DNA from: a bacterium
GTDB taxonomy: Bacteria > AUK180
Direction of reading: 5' to 3'
Length of the DNA: 52,996 nt
Assembly (NCBI GenBank): GCA_023133295.1
Contig: JAGLWT010000157.1
Location: 1-52,996, forward strand
Part shown: piece after piece, positions 8,023-16,785 of the stretch
How the letters are laid out: each line of letters starts with the position of its first letter
Position numbering within the stretch: position 1 is the first letter of the stretch
The notes under the pieces: model-generated
What the model was told of the DNA's origin: nothing
What the model saw: the letters and a program-made list of their open reading frames with translations, nothing else
The model's database searches: none
Made by a program: the position numbers and the translations under genes

Positions 8023-9641
8023 TAGTTGCAGCAGGGATCGCTTTACTATTCTATTGTATTTTTTTTTTGATCTTCCGGTTGAAACCCCTGCATTTCATCC
8101 CTTTCATCCCCGTGATCCTTTTTGCGTGGATATCACCATGCATTCCGCTTGAACTTCAGATATTGCTTTCCACAATAATAGCATTTATGCTGGCATTTAT
8201 CCCGAATATCAAAAATGAGCCTGAAAGAAATATAAAGAAATTGCACCTCTTGCTGCCTGCTTCATATTTTATCATCCTAACTATGATGGCAATAGCAAGG
8301 CATATGGCGCTCAATACCGGAATGCTTGATCTCGGCAACATGCTTCAACCGATTTATAACAGCGGCAGCGGCTATTTCATGGAATTATCCCGAGGCATCG
8401 GGAACATCAACCGCTTATCCATGCATCAGGAGCTTATCTACCTCTTTTTCATACCAGTGATAAAATTGTTTCCTTCTGCTATTACCCTCCTGGTGATACA
8501 ATCCGGATTTGTCGCCGGAGCATATTTTGCTTTTCACGGTATCGGACAAATCCTTTTTAAGGATGATAGAAAAGCAACATTGGCCGGTGCGCTTTTTTTG
8601 CTTTTTCCAGCAGTATCTTTTGCTAATCTCGCAGAATTTCATGGAGATACGATAGCCATATTCTTTATCTCATTCTCTTTGCTTTTTTTGATCCGAAGCC
8701 AATGGAAGAGATTCTTCGTCTTTGCGCTGCTCTCAATGATGTGCAAGGAATATATCGCATTAAGCTATATGTTCGTTTCAGTATCTGTCTTTTTTTTCAT
8801 GAAAAGGAAAAAGGAAGGACTGATACTGCTTCTGATCTCCTTGATCTACTATTTTGGAATACTGACATTAATTACAAATCTATTCAGGTCGACCGGATAT
8901 ATAAGCAGCATTCACTATCAAGGAGGAATGTTAACTCTAATCAGAAATATCTTTGAACCCGATAAATGGCAGAACATCATACTTCTGTTCATGATGCTTA
9001 TGTTCATCCCTTTGCTGAAGACCGGATGGCTTATCCCTACTATACCGTTATTTGGCGGGATACTCCTGTCCAAATATCCCGGAATTGCAAATATCCGCGG
9101 GCATCATTGGGCAACAGCGCTCCCCTTTTTCTATATCGCCTTCCTGTACTCTCTCAGAGATCTTGAGCAAGGCAAAGGACTCCTTAAGAGAATACGGCGA
9201 ATGGATTTTGACCGTGTAGCTCTCTATATTATAATATTTTCATTTCTAAGCGGCGCAACTGCTTTCTCATACCGCTTCTGGCACCCCGAAGAATACTATT
9301 TCATGGGAAATGAGAAAACCTTCATAGCATCCCAATTAGATAAGGAAATCCTAATAAAGCTAAAGGAATTTCGGGATCCTGAGCTACGGATCACTACAAC
9401 GATGAACCTGGCTCCTCATCTTTGTAAAAGAAGGTTTATTTCTCTTCTACTGTGGAACAATAAAGAACAAATCCTAAGTTCCGATTATGTTATCTACCCT
9501 GAAAGCGAGATAAATACATCAGATCACCGCAGGCAATTGATGCAGAACGGCATTCGTACCGTAATCAACTCTGGGGCATTTCACAAGATCGCGGAGCACC
9601 CGCTTGTAGTGTTTCAAAACAGATCAGTTACTTCGAAATGA
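8019..9641 (+). CDS. DUF2079-like polytopic membrane protein (GT-C type)
   Basis: The 540-residue integral membrane protein has roughly a dozen hydrophobic helices and a soluble C-terminal tail of about 130 residues. The region with LDLGNMLQPIYNSGSG, the HQELIYLFFIPVIKLFP segment, LLVIQS, EFHGDTIAI and MMCKEYIAL follows the order of motifs in DUF2079 proteins (FDLG..., H-F-P, Q-S/A, FHPE, KED). These are thought to be GT-C glycosyltransferases. Membrane GT-C enzymes usually take sugar from polyprenyl phosphate, and the GT2 two genes upstream could supply it. Last gene of the operon; no terminator hairpin is evident. Confidence 0.72.
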   Translation: MIVAAGIALLFYCIFFLIFRLKPLHFIPFIPVILFAWISPCIPLELQILLSTIIAFMLAFIPNIKNEPERNIKKLHLLLPASYFIILTMMAIARHMALNTGMLDLGNMLQPIYNSGSGYFMELSRGIGNINRLSMHQELIYLFFIPVIKLFPSAITLLVIQSGFVAGAYFAFHGIGQILFKDDRKATLAGALFLLFPAVSFANLAEFHGDTIAIFFISFSLLFLIRSQWKRFFVFALLSMMCKEYIALSYMFVSVSVFFFMKRKKEGLILLLISLIYYFGILTLITNLFRSTGYISSIHYQGGMLTLIRNIFEPDKWQNIILLFMMLMFIPLLKTGWLIPTIPLFGGILLSKYPGIANIRGHHWATALPFFYIAFLYSLRDLEQGKGLLKRIRRMDFDRVALYIIIFSFLSGATAFSYRFWHPEEYYFMGNEKTFIASQLDKEILIKLKEFRDPELRITTTMNLAPHLCKRRFISLLLWNNKEQILSSDYVIYPESEINTSDHRRQLMQNGIRTVINSGAFHKIAEHPLVVFQNRSVTSK

Positions 9642-9670
9642 TTTTCCTTTAATAATATTTGACATGGGAA

Positions 9671-9841
9671 CTAATAACCTGGTTTCATGTAATGATCCGA
9701 AATCATTTTAATGCTGTTGGTAGCAACTGCCGAAAGCAATACAGAGTCATTCAACTCTTTTTCGAAATATAAAGGTATGAATTTACAGCGTTCATCCGGG
9801 GTGGGCGATAACCCTGTATACGAATGTTTCGATAATCCCAC
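9671..9841 (-). pseudogene. Possible C-terminal gene fragment, unrecognised
   Basis: An open frame of 56 codons from GTG 9841 to TAG 9671 reads like protein (RCKFIPLYFEKELNDSVLL, then SAVATNSIKMISDHYMKPG). It is preceded by an in-frame stop, has no promoter or Shine-Dalgarno at the GTG, and matches no family I know. It lies 22 nt behind the epimerase gene on the same strand. I read it as the tail of a gene whose front was deleted, but a chance open frame is possible. Confidence 0.3.
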
Positions 9842-9863
9842 CTAGTTCAATATTTATTCAATA

Positions 9864-10835
9864 TCAGAATCTTAGATCTTCCTCGTAATGTTTAACGATA
9901 TCTTTAATAATATGACTTAAATTCATTTTCGGTTTCCATCCTATGAATTTATTGATTTTATCATTATTTGGTACCCTTCTCCTCATATCTTCGAAATTGG
10001 GTCCCATAACTTTCTCGTATGATATGTGCATAATCTTGGATTCAGATTTAAGATACTTAACAATCCTTTTTGCGAGATCATTCATTGAGACCTCTTCCGG
10101 ATTTCCTACATTGAAAATTTCTCCCTCACATGAATTGCAATTCATCAGAAGATCCAGAGCGGATACAACATCATCTACATGCGTAAAACATCTTGTTTGT
10201 TCTCCGTCTCCATAAACTGTTATCGGCTTATTCAAAAGAGCCTGTTTAATAAATCTGGGAACAACCATACCATAATCTCCAACTTGGCCGGGACCTGTTG
10301 TATTGAAAAGTCGCACAATAACAATTGGCAACTTTTTCTCTCTAAAATACGCTAAGGCCAAAAACTCATCAAGGGCCTTGTTGTTCGAATAGCTCCAGCG
10401 GTTTATCGTCGTACTTCCTAGAATTCGATCATCATTCTCTTCTAAAGATGCTTTCTCATTTTTACCGTAAACTTCAGAAGTTGAAGCTAAAAGCACCTTT
10501 TTTTTATACTTGTGAGCAAGCTTAAGAACATTTTCCGTTCCTTGAACATTGACTTCTATGGACTTCAAAGGATTATTGATAATATATTCTACACCCACTG
10601 CCGCCGCAAGATGGTAAACAATATCAACAGAAGAAACAAGTTCATCTAATACGGTATAATTCAGGATTGAATCCAAAACAAATGTAAATTTCGGATGTTT
10701 TTCCATGTGCTTTATATTTTCGAACTGCCCAGTAGATAGATCATCGATGATTAATATCTCATGGTCCTTTTTTAATAGGTACTTTGCCAAATTCGAACCA
10801 ATGAATCCTGCTCCGCCTGTTATTAACACTTTCAT
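9864..10835 (-). CDS. NAD-dependent epimerase/dehydratase (extended SDR)
   Basis: The 323-residue sugar-nucleotide SDR has the NAD-binding GGAGFIG at residues 7-13, a D at the end of strand 2 (IDDLSTGQ), HLAAAVGVEY, and S-T-SEVYG. The catalytic YSNNK (Y-x3-K) is at about residue 149, followed by RLFNTTGPGQ. The sequence is closest in feel to UDP-glucuronate decarboxylase / UDP-sugar 4-epimerase relatives, but I cannot pick the reaction. A GAGG site precedes the ATG. It is the second gene of an operon with the GT2 at 10855 (19-nt gap), suggesting that it makes the sugar donor used locally. Confidence 0.85.
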   Translation of the reverse strand: MKVLITGGAGFIGSNLAKYLLKKDHEILIIDDLSTGQFENIKHMEKHPKFTFVLDSILNYTVLDELVSSVDIVYHLAAAVGVEYIINNPLKSIEVNVQGTENVLKLAHKYKKKVLLASTSEVYGKNEKASLEENDDRILGSTTINRWSYSNNKALDEFLALAYFREKKLPIVIVRLFNTTGPGQVGDYGMVVPRFIKQALLNKPITVYGDGEQTRCFTHVDDVVSALDLLMNCNSCEGEIFNVGNPEEVSMNDLAKRIVKYLKSESKIMHISYEKVMGPNFEDMRRRVPNNDKINKFIGWKPKMNLSHIIKDIVKHYEEDLRF

Positions 10836-10854
10836 ACTTACCTCTTATATCATT

Positions 10855-11580
10855 TTACTTATTATAGATTTTTAAAAATAAATTCGTCCAGATAATTAGA
10901 AATAACGCTTCTACACCATCTAAAAACCCGATTTTCTTGCCTTCCCCATAAGTTCTCCCGAAATATGTTACAGGGACTTCATAAATATTTAATCTCATCG
11001 CTGAAACAACAGTCGTAAACTCAACTTCGAAACCGAATCTTTTACTATTAAATTGGTGCCTATCTATCACTTTTCTTCTAAATACTTTGTAGCATGTTTC
11101 AATATCTGTTAGCCTGACATTCGTGAAAACATTAGAAAGATTTGTTAAGAATTTATTCGCCAAATAACTCTTATAATTGAAGGCTTTATGAGACAGTTTC
11201 AAAAACCTTGATCCGTACACAACATCCATGCCTAAATTTAAAATGGGTTCAAGTAAATCGGGATATTCATCCGGGTTTAATTCAAGGTCAGAATCCTGAA
11301 TAATTATTATATCTCCGGTGCATAGCTCAAAACCTGATTGCAACGCTGCGCCTTTTCCTTGATTTTTCTTTTTCAATATGTGGGTGATCTCTTTATGTGA
11401 AGATGATAATTCTGTAATAATATCAGGACTATTGTCAGAAGAAGCATCATCAATAATGATAATTTCTTTTTCCAGGCCTAAGACATCAGCATTCAAGACT
11501 TTTTTGATCATCTCATGTAAATACTTTGCCTCGTTGAAACACGGAATAACAATACTGATCTTTTCTAGTTGATTTACCAT
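10855..11580 (-). CDS. GT2 polyprenyl-phosphate sugar transferase (DPG/DPM-like, soluble)
   Basis: The 241-residue GT-A enzyme starts MVNQLEKISIVIPCFNE. It has IIIIDDASSDNSP, the DxD-type motif QDSDLELNPDEYP at about residues 93-105, VYGSRF, and an ETCYKVFRR block. These match dolichyl/undecaprenyl-phosphate sugar synthases without C-terminal membrane helices. An ATG five codons further upstream (11595) is possible, but its codons are the -10 box of the promoter, so I use 11580. The protein is a close paralogue of the one at 29507-30235. Operon with the SDR at 9864. Confidence 0.85.
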   Translation of the reverse strand: MVNQLEKISIVIPCFNEAKYLHEMIKKVLNADVLGLEKEIIIIDDASSDNSPDIITELSSSHKEITHILKKKNQGKGAALQSGFELCTGDIIIIQDSDLELNPDEYPDLLEPILNLGMDVVYGSRFLKLSHKAFNYKSYLANKFLTNLSNVFTNVRLTDIETCYKVFRRKVIDRHQFNSKRFGFEVEFTTVVSAMRLNIYEVPVTYFGRTYGEGKKIGFLDGVEALFLIIWTNLFLKIYNK

Positions 11581-11586
11581 GGCGTT

Positions 11587-11615
11587 ATTATACATTTTTT
11601 GATTTAATAATACAA
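11587..11615 (-). promoter_or_regulatory. Promoter for the GT2-SDR operon (leaderless type)
   Basis: Minus strand TTGTAT (11610-11615), 17-bp spacer, TATAAT (11587-11592), 6 nt, ATG at 11580. Confidence 0.65.
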
Positions 11616-11631
11616 ATCTTGCAGGCTGTAT

Positions 11632-13362
11632 TTATATCCCTGCTCCAATATATTCGTAAATAATCAGTTTTTTATTCTCGTACATCACAGGTAGATTCAG
11701 AAATATATCTTTCTGCGCAACAACATACTTGAAATCGTATTCATTCTTCACATTTTCAAGCATTTCTAAATCTATTGTTTTTGAAAAATCTTTCAGATCC
11801 GCCCGCTTAACAACTTCTAATTTATTTACTCTGGACCACCAGTTGAAACAATATTCAACATTAAAGAGGCCTCTTGTTCCTTCTGACCATGTTACATAAA
11901 CGCTTCTTTCTGACCAGGAACGAAAATTATATAGGCCCGGATCAATAAAAAACTTTGCCTGTTGGGAAGTATTCTCTCTCGCCCATAATCCCGCAGCTTT
12001 AATATGTTCGAATCTCGTTTGGCCGATTTTCAGGAATCTCGGAACAAATATATAAAGCAGAAATAGTCCAAAAAGGCATATTACGATAACACTTTTAATT
12101 CTTTTATTCTTAATTACACTATAGACAATTGAAGCAGAAAGCACTACAAAGCTCAGCTTCACTCCAACATCAAAAATATTATTTAATTTTATTGCCAGAA
12201 CAGAAAAAATGAAGAAAAACCCCGAAACAGGTAGTATTAGATCTCTATTTATCTTTTCAGAGATCAAACTCGCTAAAAGTGTCAGGAAAAAAGCCAAGTA
12301 CATATTAAGAAGGAGAAATAGAGTTGCAATAACATAGAGGAATTTCCCCTTGAAAGAAGATTTAAACTGAGTTTGTATATATCCGGCAAGAAAAATGAAT
12401 GTGAATATTATTGGGATTTTACATGAACGAAACATCTGCCCTTTGATAAAAAAACCAACCGGAAACATTTCGGTAAAGACAGTACCGAAGACAAATAGAA
12501 TAAACATTCCTGCGTATATACAAACAATTAGTCTATGGTCATTCCTTTTGAAATCATATTTATTCAGAAATATTCCAATGAAAACTACTATTGAAAATTT
12601 CAAAAATGTCGCTATCGGAAAAGAAAAAGGAAAAACATGATGTGACTGATTTATGCTCAATATGTCCACCCATTCTTGTGGATAACCTGTTTTCATATCC
12701 GACAATATCCATATCAATGTCGGAAGAGAGATCACAACAAAAAGCAGTACAGGTAAAATGTCTTGTTTGAATTGTAGTTTCTTTATACCGTAAAGATAAT
12801 AAAGGCCGATCCCGGCAAAGGTATAAAACGTCAGCATAGCATGAAAATTGAACGCAATGCCGAAAAGAATGAAAGCGGTTATCTTTTTCTCTTTGAAAAA
12901 ATACAAAAGGCCGAACAGTACAAGCGGCAGAGCTATATTGTACTGGGCAAGCATATTTGTAAATATAGGGGAGCCGCCCACATAGAATCTAGCGCCAGAA
13001 TAGATCAAAAGCAAACTCAGAAATCCTGCAGCTGAATTGAACAGCTTTTCAGTTATTTTAAAGATCCCCAGAAAAGTAAAGAACATGGAAATATAATGAA
13101 GAATAAAAAATACCGCTTGCGTATTGAAATATTTTATTAAAATACTCATCATCGGAACATAAACTGTATATGTATTATTATAAGTGGAAACCAGAAGGTC
13201 TCCCGGAAATAGTTCGGGGTTTCCAAATTTATAGATAAAAGGAAGCATTATCGAATGATCGTAAATGCCGAAATAATAGCCGTTTAGCAATAAAAATAAA
13301 TTCGTGTAAATAAACATCGCAATTAGAACAAATCCTTCCCTCTCATAAATTTTACTTTTCAT
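11632..13362 (-). CDS. Large polytopic membrane protein, GT-C-like, function unknown
   Basis: From ATG 13362 the protein has 576 residues, with about a dozen hydrophobic segments followed by a soluble C-terminal part of about 110 residues containing SVYVTWSEGTRGLFNVEY. An early acidic loop (NGYYFGIYDHSIMLP, then FPGDLL) sits after the first helix, as in GT-C-type and DUF6798-like membrane proteins. I do not recognise a precise family. A longer frame using TTG at 13413 exists. The ATG is preferred because it overlaps by ATGA the stop of a small ORF that has its own promoter. The flanking genes are a GT2 operon and an asparagine-synthetase-like gene. Confidence 0.75.
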   Translation of the reverse strand: MKSKIYEREGFVLIAMFIYTNLFLLLNGYYFGIYDHSIMLPFIYKFGNPELFPGDLLVSTYNNTYTVYVPMMSILIKYFNTQAVFFILHYISMFFTFLGIFKITEKLFNSAAGFLSLLLIYSGARFYVGGSPIFTNMLAQYNIALPLVLFGLLYFFKEKKITAFILFGIAFNFHAMLTFYTFAGIGLYYLYGIKKLQFKQDILPVLLFVVISLPTLIWILSDMKTGYPQEWVDILSINQSHHVFPFSFPIATFLKFSIVVFIGIFLNKYDFKRNDHRLIVCIYAGMFILFVFGTVFTEMFPVGFFIKGQMFRSCKIPIIFTFIFLAGYIQTQFKSSFKGKFLYVIATLFLLLNMYLAFFLTLLASLISEKINRDLILPVSGFFFIFSVLAIKLNNIFDVGVKLSFVVLSASIVYSVIKNKRIKSVIVICLFGLFLLYIFVPRFLKIGQTRFEHIKAAGLWARENTSQQAKFFIDPGLYNFRSWSERSVYVTWSEGTRGLFNVEYCFNWWSRVNKLEVVKRADLKDFSKTIDLEMLENVKNEYDFKYVVAQKDIFLNLPVMYENKKLIIYEYIGAGI

Positions 13363-13496
13363 ATTTTCTCTCGGGTATTTATTCTTTGATAAAGAAATAT
13401 ATTGCCTGAACAAAATTCATTTTTGAAGAATATTGCTGCTTCAAAGTAAATAATTGGTGGGGGCAATAACTGAAAACTACTTTTTAAATTACTCAT
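13359..13496 (-). CDS. Small leaderless ORF, 45 residues, coupled to the membrane protein gene
   Basis: A 45-codon frame begins MSNLKSSFQLLPPP and ends INTREKI, with a TGA that overlaps the next ATG (ATGA, 13359-13362). Its ATG lies 5 nt from a TATAAT box with a -35 at 17 bp, the same geometry as several full-length genes here. No Shine-Dalgarno is present. The product shows no known domain; the middle (IIYFEAAIFF) is moderately hydrophobic. It could be a short leader peptide whose translation delivers ribosomes to the gene behind it, or a small functional protein. Confidence 0.5.
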   Translation of the reverse strand: MSNLKSSFQLLPPPIIYFEAAIFFKNEFCSGNIFLYQRINTREKI

Positions 13497-13501
13497 GTTC
13501 C

Positions 13502-13530
13502 ATTATACATATTTCTATTTAGAAATACAA
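13502..13530 (-). promoter_or_regulatory. Promoter for the small ORF and membrane protein
   Basis: Minus strand TTGTAT (13525-13530), 17-bp spacer, TATAAT (13502-13507), 5 nt, ATG at 13496. The -35 lies inside the 3' end of the upstream gene (ends 13519). Confidence 0.6.
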
Positions 13531-15315
13531 ACGAAGCCATTTTTCTAAAATAAATAGCCTCCATATCAATAACATTGAATTTGAATAGTTCAAATAATTT
13601 TCAAATCCTTTGGGATTAATAATTTCTTTCATAATTATCCCATTTCGGATTACTTCCAACATATCTTCCTTCAAATATGTTGAGATCCATTCCATATGCG
13701 GGACTTTAAAAGGAATTTTCGGAGTATCAAAAATCCATTCAGGAAGTTTTCGTTTTGCCATCATTCTCTCTAAATATTTCGGTTGCCCGTGCTTGAACTT
13801 GATTTTTTCTGGAATAGTAGAGTATTTCTCCAAAAATTCCGGGGCAATATACGGATGTAATACTGTTATGTCAAATTCAGCAGCGATCTGACTTGTAGAA
13901 TCAATAAAATTCCGTTGAACAACCATTTTGTAATCAAGATAAGTTATTAAATCAGAAACTTCATATCGTTTACCTAATTCATTAATATAATCTTTGGTAA
14001 GTTCCTTGAAAAGGGCTTGGCCCCTTTTTCTTGCCGTTTGCATTTTTTCATTATAAATTCTAAATTTTGAATAATACTGGAATTCTCGTTTCGTTCTTAT
14101 TCCCCTTATAAAGCTAGCTCTTGTAGAAAAGATGTTTTTCAGTCGAAAGTCAAAGTGATAATTATGACATAGCTTTTCTTTAAGCAACTCAAAAAGACTA
14201 CCTAAACCTGATACTTCCAGTATTTGATAAATATTATGCAGCTTATAAAAACGAAAGTCATTTGGGCTGCTATAGAAAAGTGCGTCCGCCCCGATCCCAC
14301 TTATTAACAAATTATATCTCTCTTTTGCCTTTTTTAAAATGTAATAAAGAGTAATATTAGAAACATTTGCATTTGGCTCATCCATTAGGCTAACATATTT
14401 GCCGAAGATAAGATCCTTGAATTCATCTATCCCTAATTTTACTGAAGTATGTTCACTTCCAAAATGTTTTGCTGATTTTTGACTTCTATCTACTTCATCA
14501 AATTCAAATTTGCCTGAATAACCTCCCGTTATGGTAGGTATAGTTTTTTGTTTGATTTCAGAAAATAAGCCAAGCAGGTAATTCGAATCTAAACCCGCGC
14601 TTAACAAAAGTGCTTTTTCACTTTTATTCAATCCTATATTCTTTTTTAATACTGATAATATGCCACTTTCCAATAAATTCACAGAATCACTCTCGGTTAA
14701 TAAGTCATTTTTATTGAAGTTCAATTGCCAGTATTTTTTGATTTCAATACTTCCTTTGTTAAAGAATAAGTAATTTCCAGGAAACAGCCGATAAATATCT
14801 CTAAAAAAGGTTTCTTCAAAGTAATTCAATTCCGCGGAAATATAGCAATCCAGAGCTTCAAGATTCAATCTTTTGGAATACTTATAAAAGCCCGCAATAA
14901 TTCCAGGTTTGTTCGAAAATATGAGATAGTTGCCCAGATGTAAATAGTACACACTTTCCAATCCGTTGTGATCTCTCGCCAATGTAAAAGACTTATTATT
15001 TTTGTCCCAATAACATATTGCGAAACCATTTTTTAATTCAGATATTTTCTGCGTAAATTCTTGATTTCCCTTAACTGATCCAAAATGTCTTTCTCCATTT
15101 GCGGATTTATCATATAGTCCGATAGTAACACTATTTTCATCATTCTGGCATATAATATCATTCCCTGGAAAATACAACAGCAGCTTATGGTCGATCTCAA
15201 TTATTTCATTTGACGAAATAGTCGTCCCGCTCGTTGAAATCATATTTATCAATGATTTTCTGGCTCTTTGATCAATTCCTTTTTCTAAATTAACAATACC
15301 AGCAAATTTCTTCAT
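13519..15315 (-). CDS. Asparagine-synthetase-like amidotransferase lacking the N-terminal glutaminase cysteine
   Basis: The 598-residue protein follows the AsnB layout. An N-terminal Ntn-hydrolase-like domain (about 1-190, with LARDHNGLESVYY and IIAGFYKYSKRL) is followed by a synthetase domain with the pyrophosphate loop SAGLDS at about residues 244-249, FDEVDRS, MDEPNANVSN and SGIGADALF. The start MKKFAGIV has no Cys at position 2, where class II glutaminases carry the nucleophile, so glutamine hydrolysis should be lost. The motif GADALF also departs from the usual GADELF. In glycan clusters such proteins amidate uronic acids or join amino groups; here ammonia or another amine is the likely nucleophile. 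The start overlaps the flippase stop (ATGA). Confidence 0.82.
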   Translation of the reverse strand: MKKFAGIVNLEKGIDQRARKSLINMISTSGTTISSNEIIEIDHKLLLYFPGNDIICQNDENSVTIGLYDKSANGERHFGSVKGNQEFTQKISELKNGFAICYWDKNNKSFTLARDHNGLESVYYLHLGNYLIFSNKPGIIAGFYKYSKRLNLEALDCYISAELNYFEETFFRDIYRLFPGNYLFFNKGSIEIKKYWQLNFNKNDLLTESDSVNLLESGILSVLKKNIGLNKSEKALLLSAGLDSNYLLGLFSEIKQKTIPTITGGYSGKFEFDEVDRSQKSAKHFGSEHTSVKLGIDEFKDLIFGKYVSLMDEPNANVSNITLYYILKKAKERYNLLISGIGADALFYSSPNDFRFYKLHNIYQILEVSGLGSLFELLKEKLCHNYHFDFRLKNIFSTRASFIRGIRTKREFQYYSKFRIYNEKMQTARKRGQALFKELTKDYINELGKRYEVSDLITYLDYKMVVQRNFIDSTSQIAAEFDITVLHPYIAPEFLEKYSTIPEKIKFKHGQPKYLERMMAKRKLPEWIFDTPKIPFKVPHMEWISTYLKEDMLEVIRNGIIMKEIINPKGFENYLNYSNSMLLIWRLFILEKWLRLYF

Positions 15316-16724
15316 TTCTTTGCCTGTCTTTTTCTAACCAGTTTTCTAAGTGAAATGTAACGATTAAAAATATACTTATATTCAAAATAGAAAATTACTA
15401 AAAAGTAAATTCCTATGAAGAATAAAAGGTACAATCTCACTTTCAAATCAAATATTGTCGCGAATAGTGCTAATAATGGAAGATACACAAGGAAGTATTC
15501 TTTATAAAATAACTTAATCTTAATCTTAAAAACTGTGATGATAATTGGCAGTAGCGAAATAAATGCAATAATATATTTTACCAGTCCCATTCCATAATTC
15601 TTATAGATGGGAATCAGAACACTGCCTAATAAGATGCTTACCGCGATTACAAATAGTAATCCCCAAAACCCCCATTTTTCATATCTGTGGCTTATAATTA
15701 ATGCCTCTGAGAATTTGCCGAATGGGAAAATAATCGGTAAGAAACAGATAAATCTAAAAAGCGGTACTATATCAAGGTGTTTGCTTCCATAAGCTATTTT
15801 AATGATCAAGTCCGCATAAATAAACATCAAAACATAAATAAATACTTCAATCGCCACAACTGTAAGTGTCGAGAATTTAATAATCTTTTGAACTCTTTCC
15901 TTATTATTGACATTTTCAGCATAGGCTGGGTAGAGCACTTGCCGAAAGGCTTTTGATATAATTTTCTCCGGCAAGAGAACAAATCTATACGCAAGATAAA
16001 ACATTCCCACAAAAGCGGGAGTTAGAAACTTGCCTAAAAGGGCATTATGGATCTGATTGTAGAAATTCCCTACTAACAAAATTAGAAAAAGATAGAATGC
16101 ACCGTTCAACAACTCGAAGCTGTATTCAAAAGTGAATTTAAATCTTGAAAACAATTCTTTTCCACAAACTACAGAAAGGTAAAGTGATTTGAAGATTTCA
16201 CTAATCATTGTTGCATAGATTATTGCCCAGACCCCATAATGATGAAATCCTAGATAGATAACGGATATTACATAGATAATCGTTGATATTATCTGGGGAA
16301 TGATCATCTTCTGAATTTTCAATTCTTTCAATAGGTAAGTATTAAAAATCGAAGATATAGTTAAAAAAATCAAGTTTAAGGAGTATATCTTCATTATTAC
16401 GACGATATCGCCGCTGTAAAAACTGATTACTTGAGGATATACTTGAAATAGAGCAACGATAGCACCCATTGCAATAACTTGCAAGAGAATCGCATTTCCC
16501 CATTTTTCATAATCAGTTCTTATTAAATGTTTTCCAAAGCCGAGATTAACTATATTAGCCAAGATAAGATTTGCAAAAGTTGCCATTGCAAAAAGTCCAA
16601 AATCGGAATTTGCTAATACCCTTGCAATAACCATCTGCGAAACAAAACTAATACCTGTTATAGAAAATTGAATAATATATGAACTAGCAAGAGAAGCAAT
16701 AAATTTATTTTTAAAATTCTTCAT
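15312..16724 (-). CDS. Polysaccharide flippase, MOP superfamily (Wzx-like)
   Basis: The 470-residue membrane protein has about 12-14 predicted helices. The N-terminus has IIQFSITGISFVSQMVIAR followed by VLANSDFGLFAMA, the standard opening of PST-family oligosaccharide flippases. Length is typical. It should move a lipid-linked repeat unit across the inner membrane. Its ATGA overlap with the asparagine-synthetase-like gene and its position behind the deacetylase and acyltransferase genes place it in a glycan-export operon. No matching Wzy polymerase is certain; the polytopic protein at 11632 is a candidate only by position. Confidence 0.85.
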   Translation of the reverse strand: MKNFKNKFIASLASSYIIQFSITGISFVSQMVIARVLANSDFGLFAMATFANLILANIVNLGFGKHLIRTDYEKWGNAILLQVIAMGAIVALFQVYPQVISFYSGDIVVIMKIYSLNLIFLTISSIFNTYLLKELKIQKMIIPQIISTIIYVISVIYLGFHHYGVWAIIYATMISEIFKSLYLSVVCGKELFSRFKFTFEYSFELLNGAFYLFLILLVGNFYNQIHNALLGKFLTPAFVGMFYLAYRFVLLPEKIISKAFRQVLYPAYAENVNNKERVQKIIKFSTLTVVAIEVFIYVLMFIYADLIIKIAYGSKHLDIVPLFRFICFLPIIFPFGKFSEALIISHRYEKWGFWGLLFVIAVSILLGSVLIPIYKNYGMGLVKYIIAFISLLPIIITVFKIKIKLFYKEYFLVYLPLLALFATIFDLKVRLYLLFFIGIYFLVIFYFEYKYIFNRYISLRKLVRKRQAKK

Positions 16725-16785
16725 TTACTAATGTTTAAATACACCTTACAAAATAATTGTTATTAATCCAAGTGCACAATAGTTA

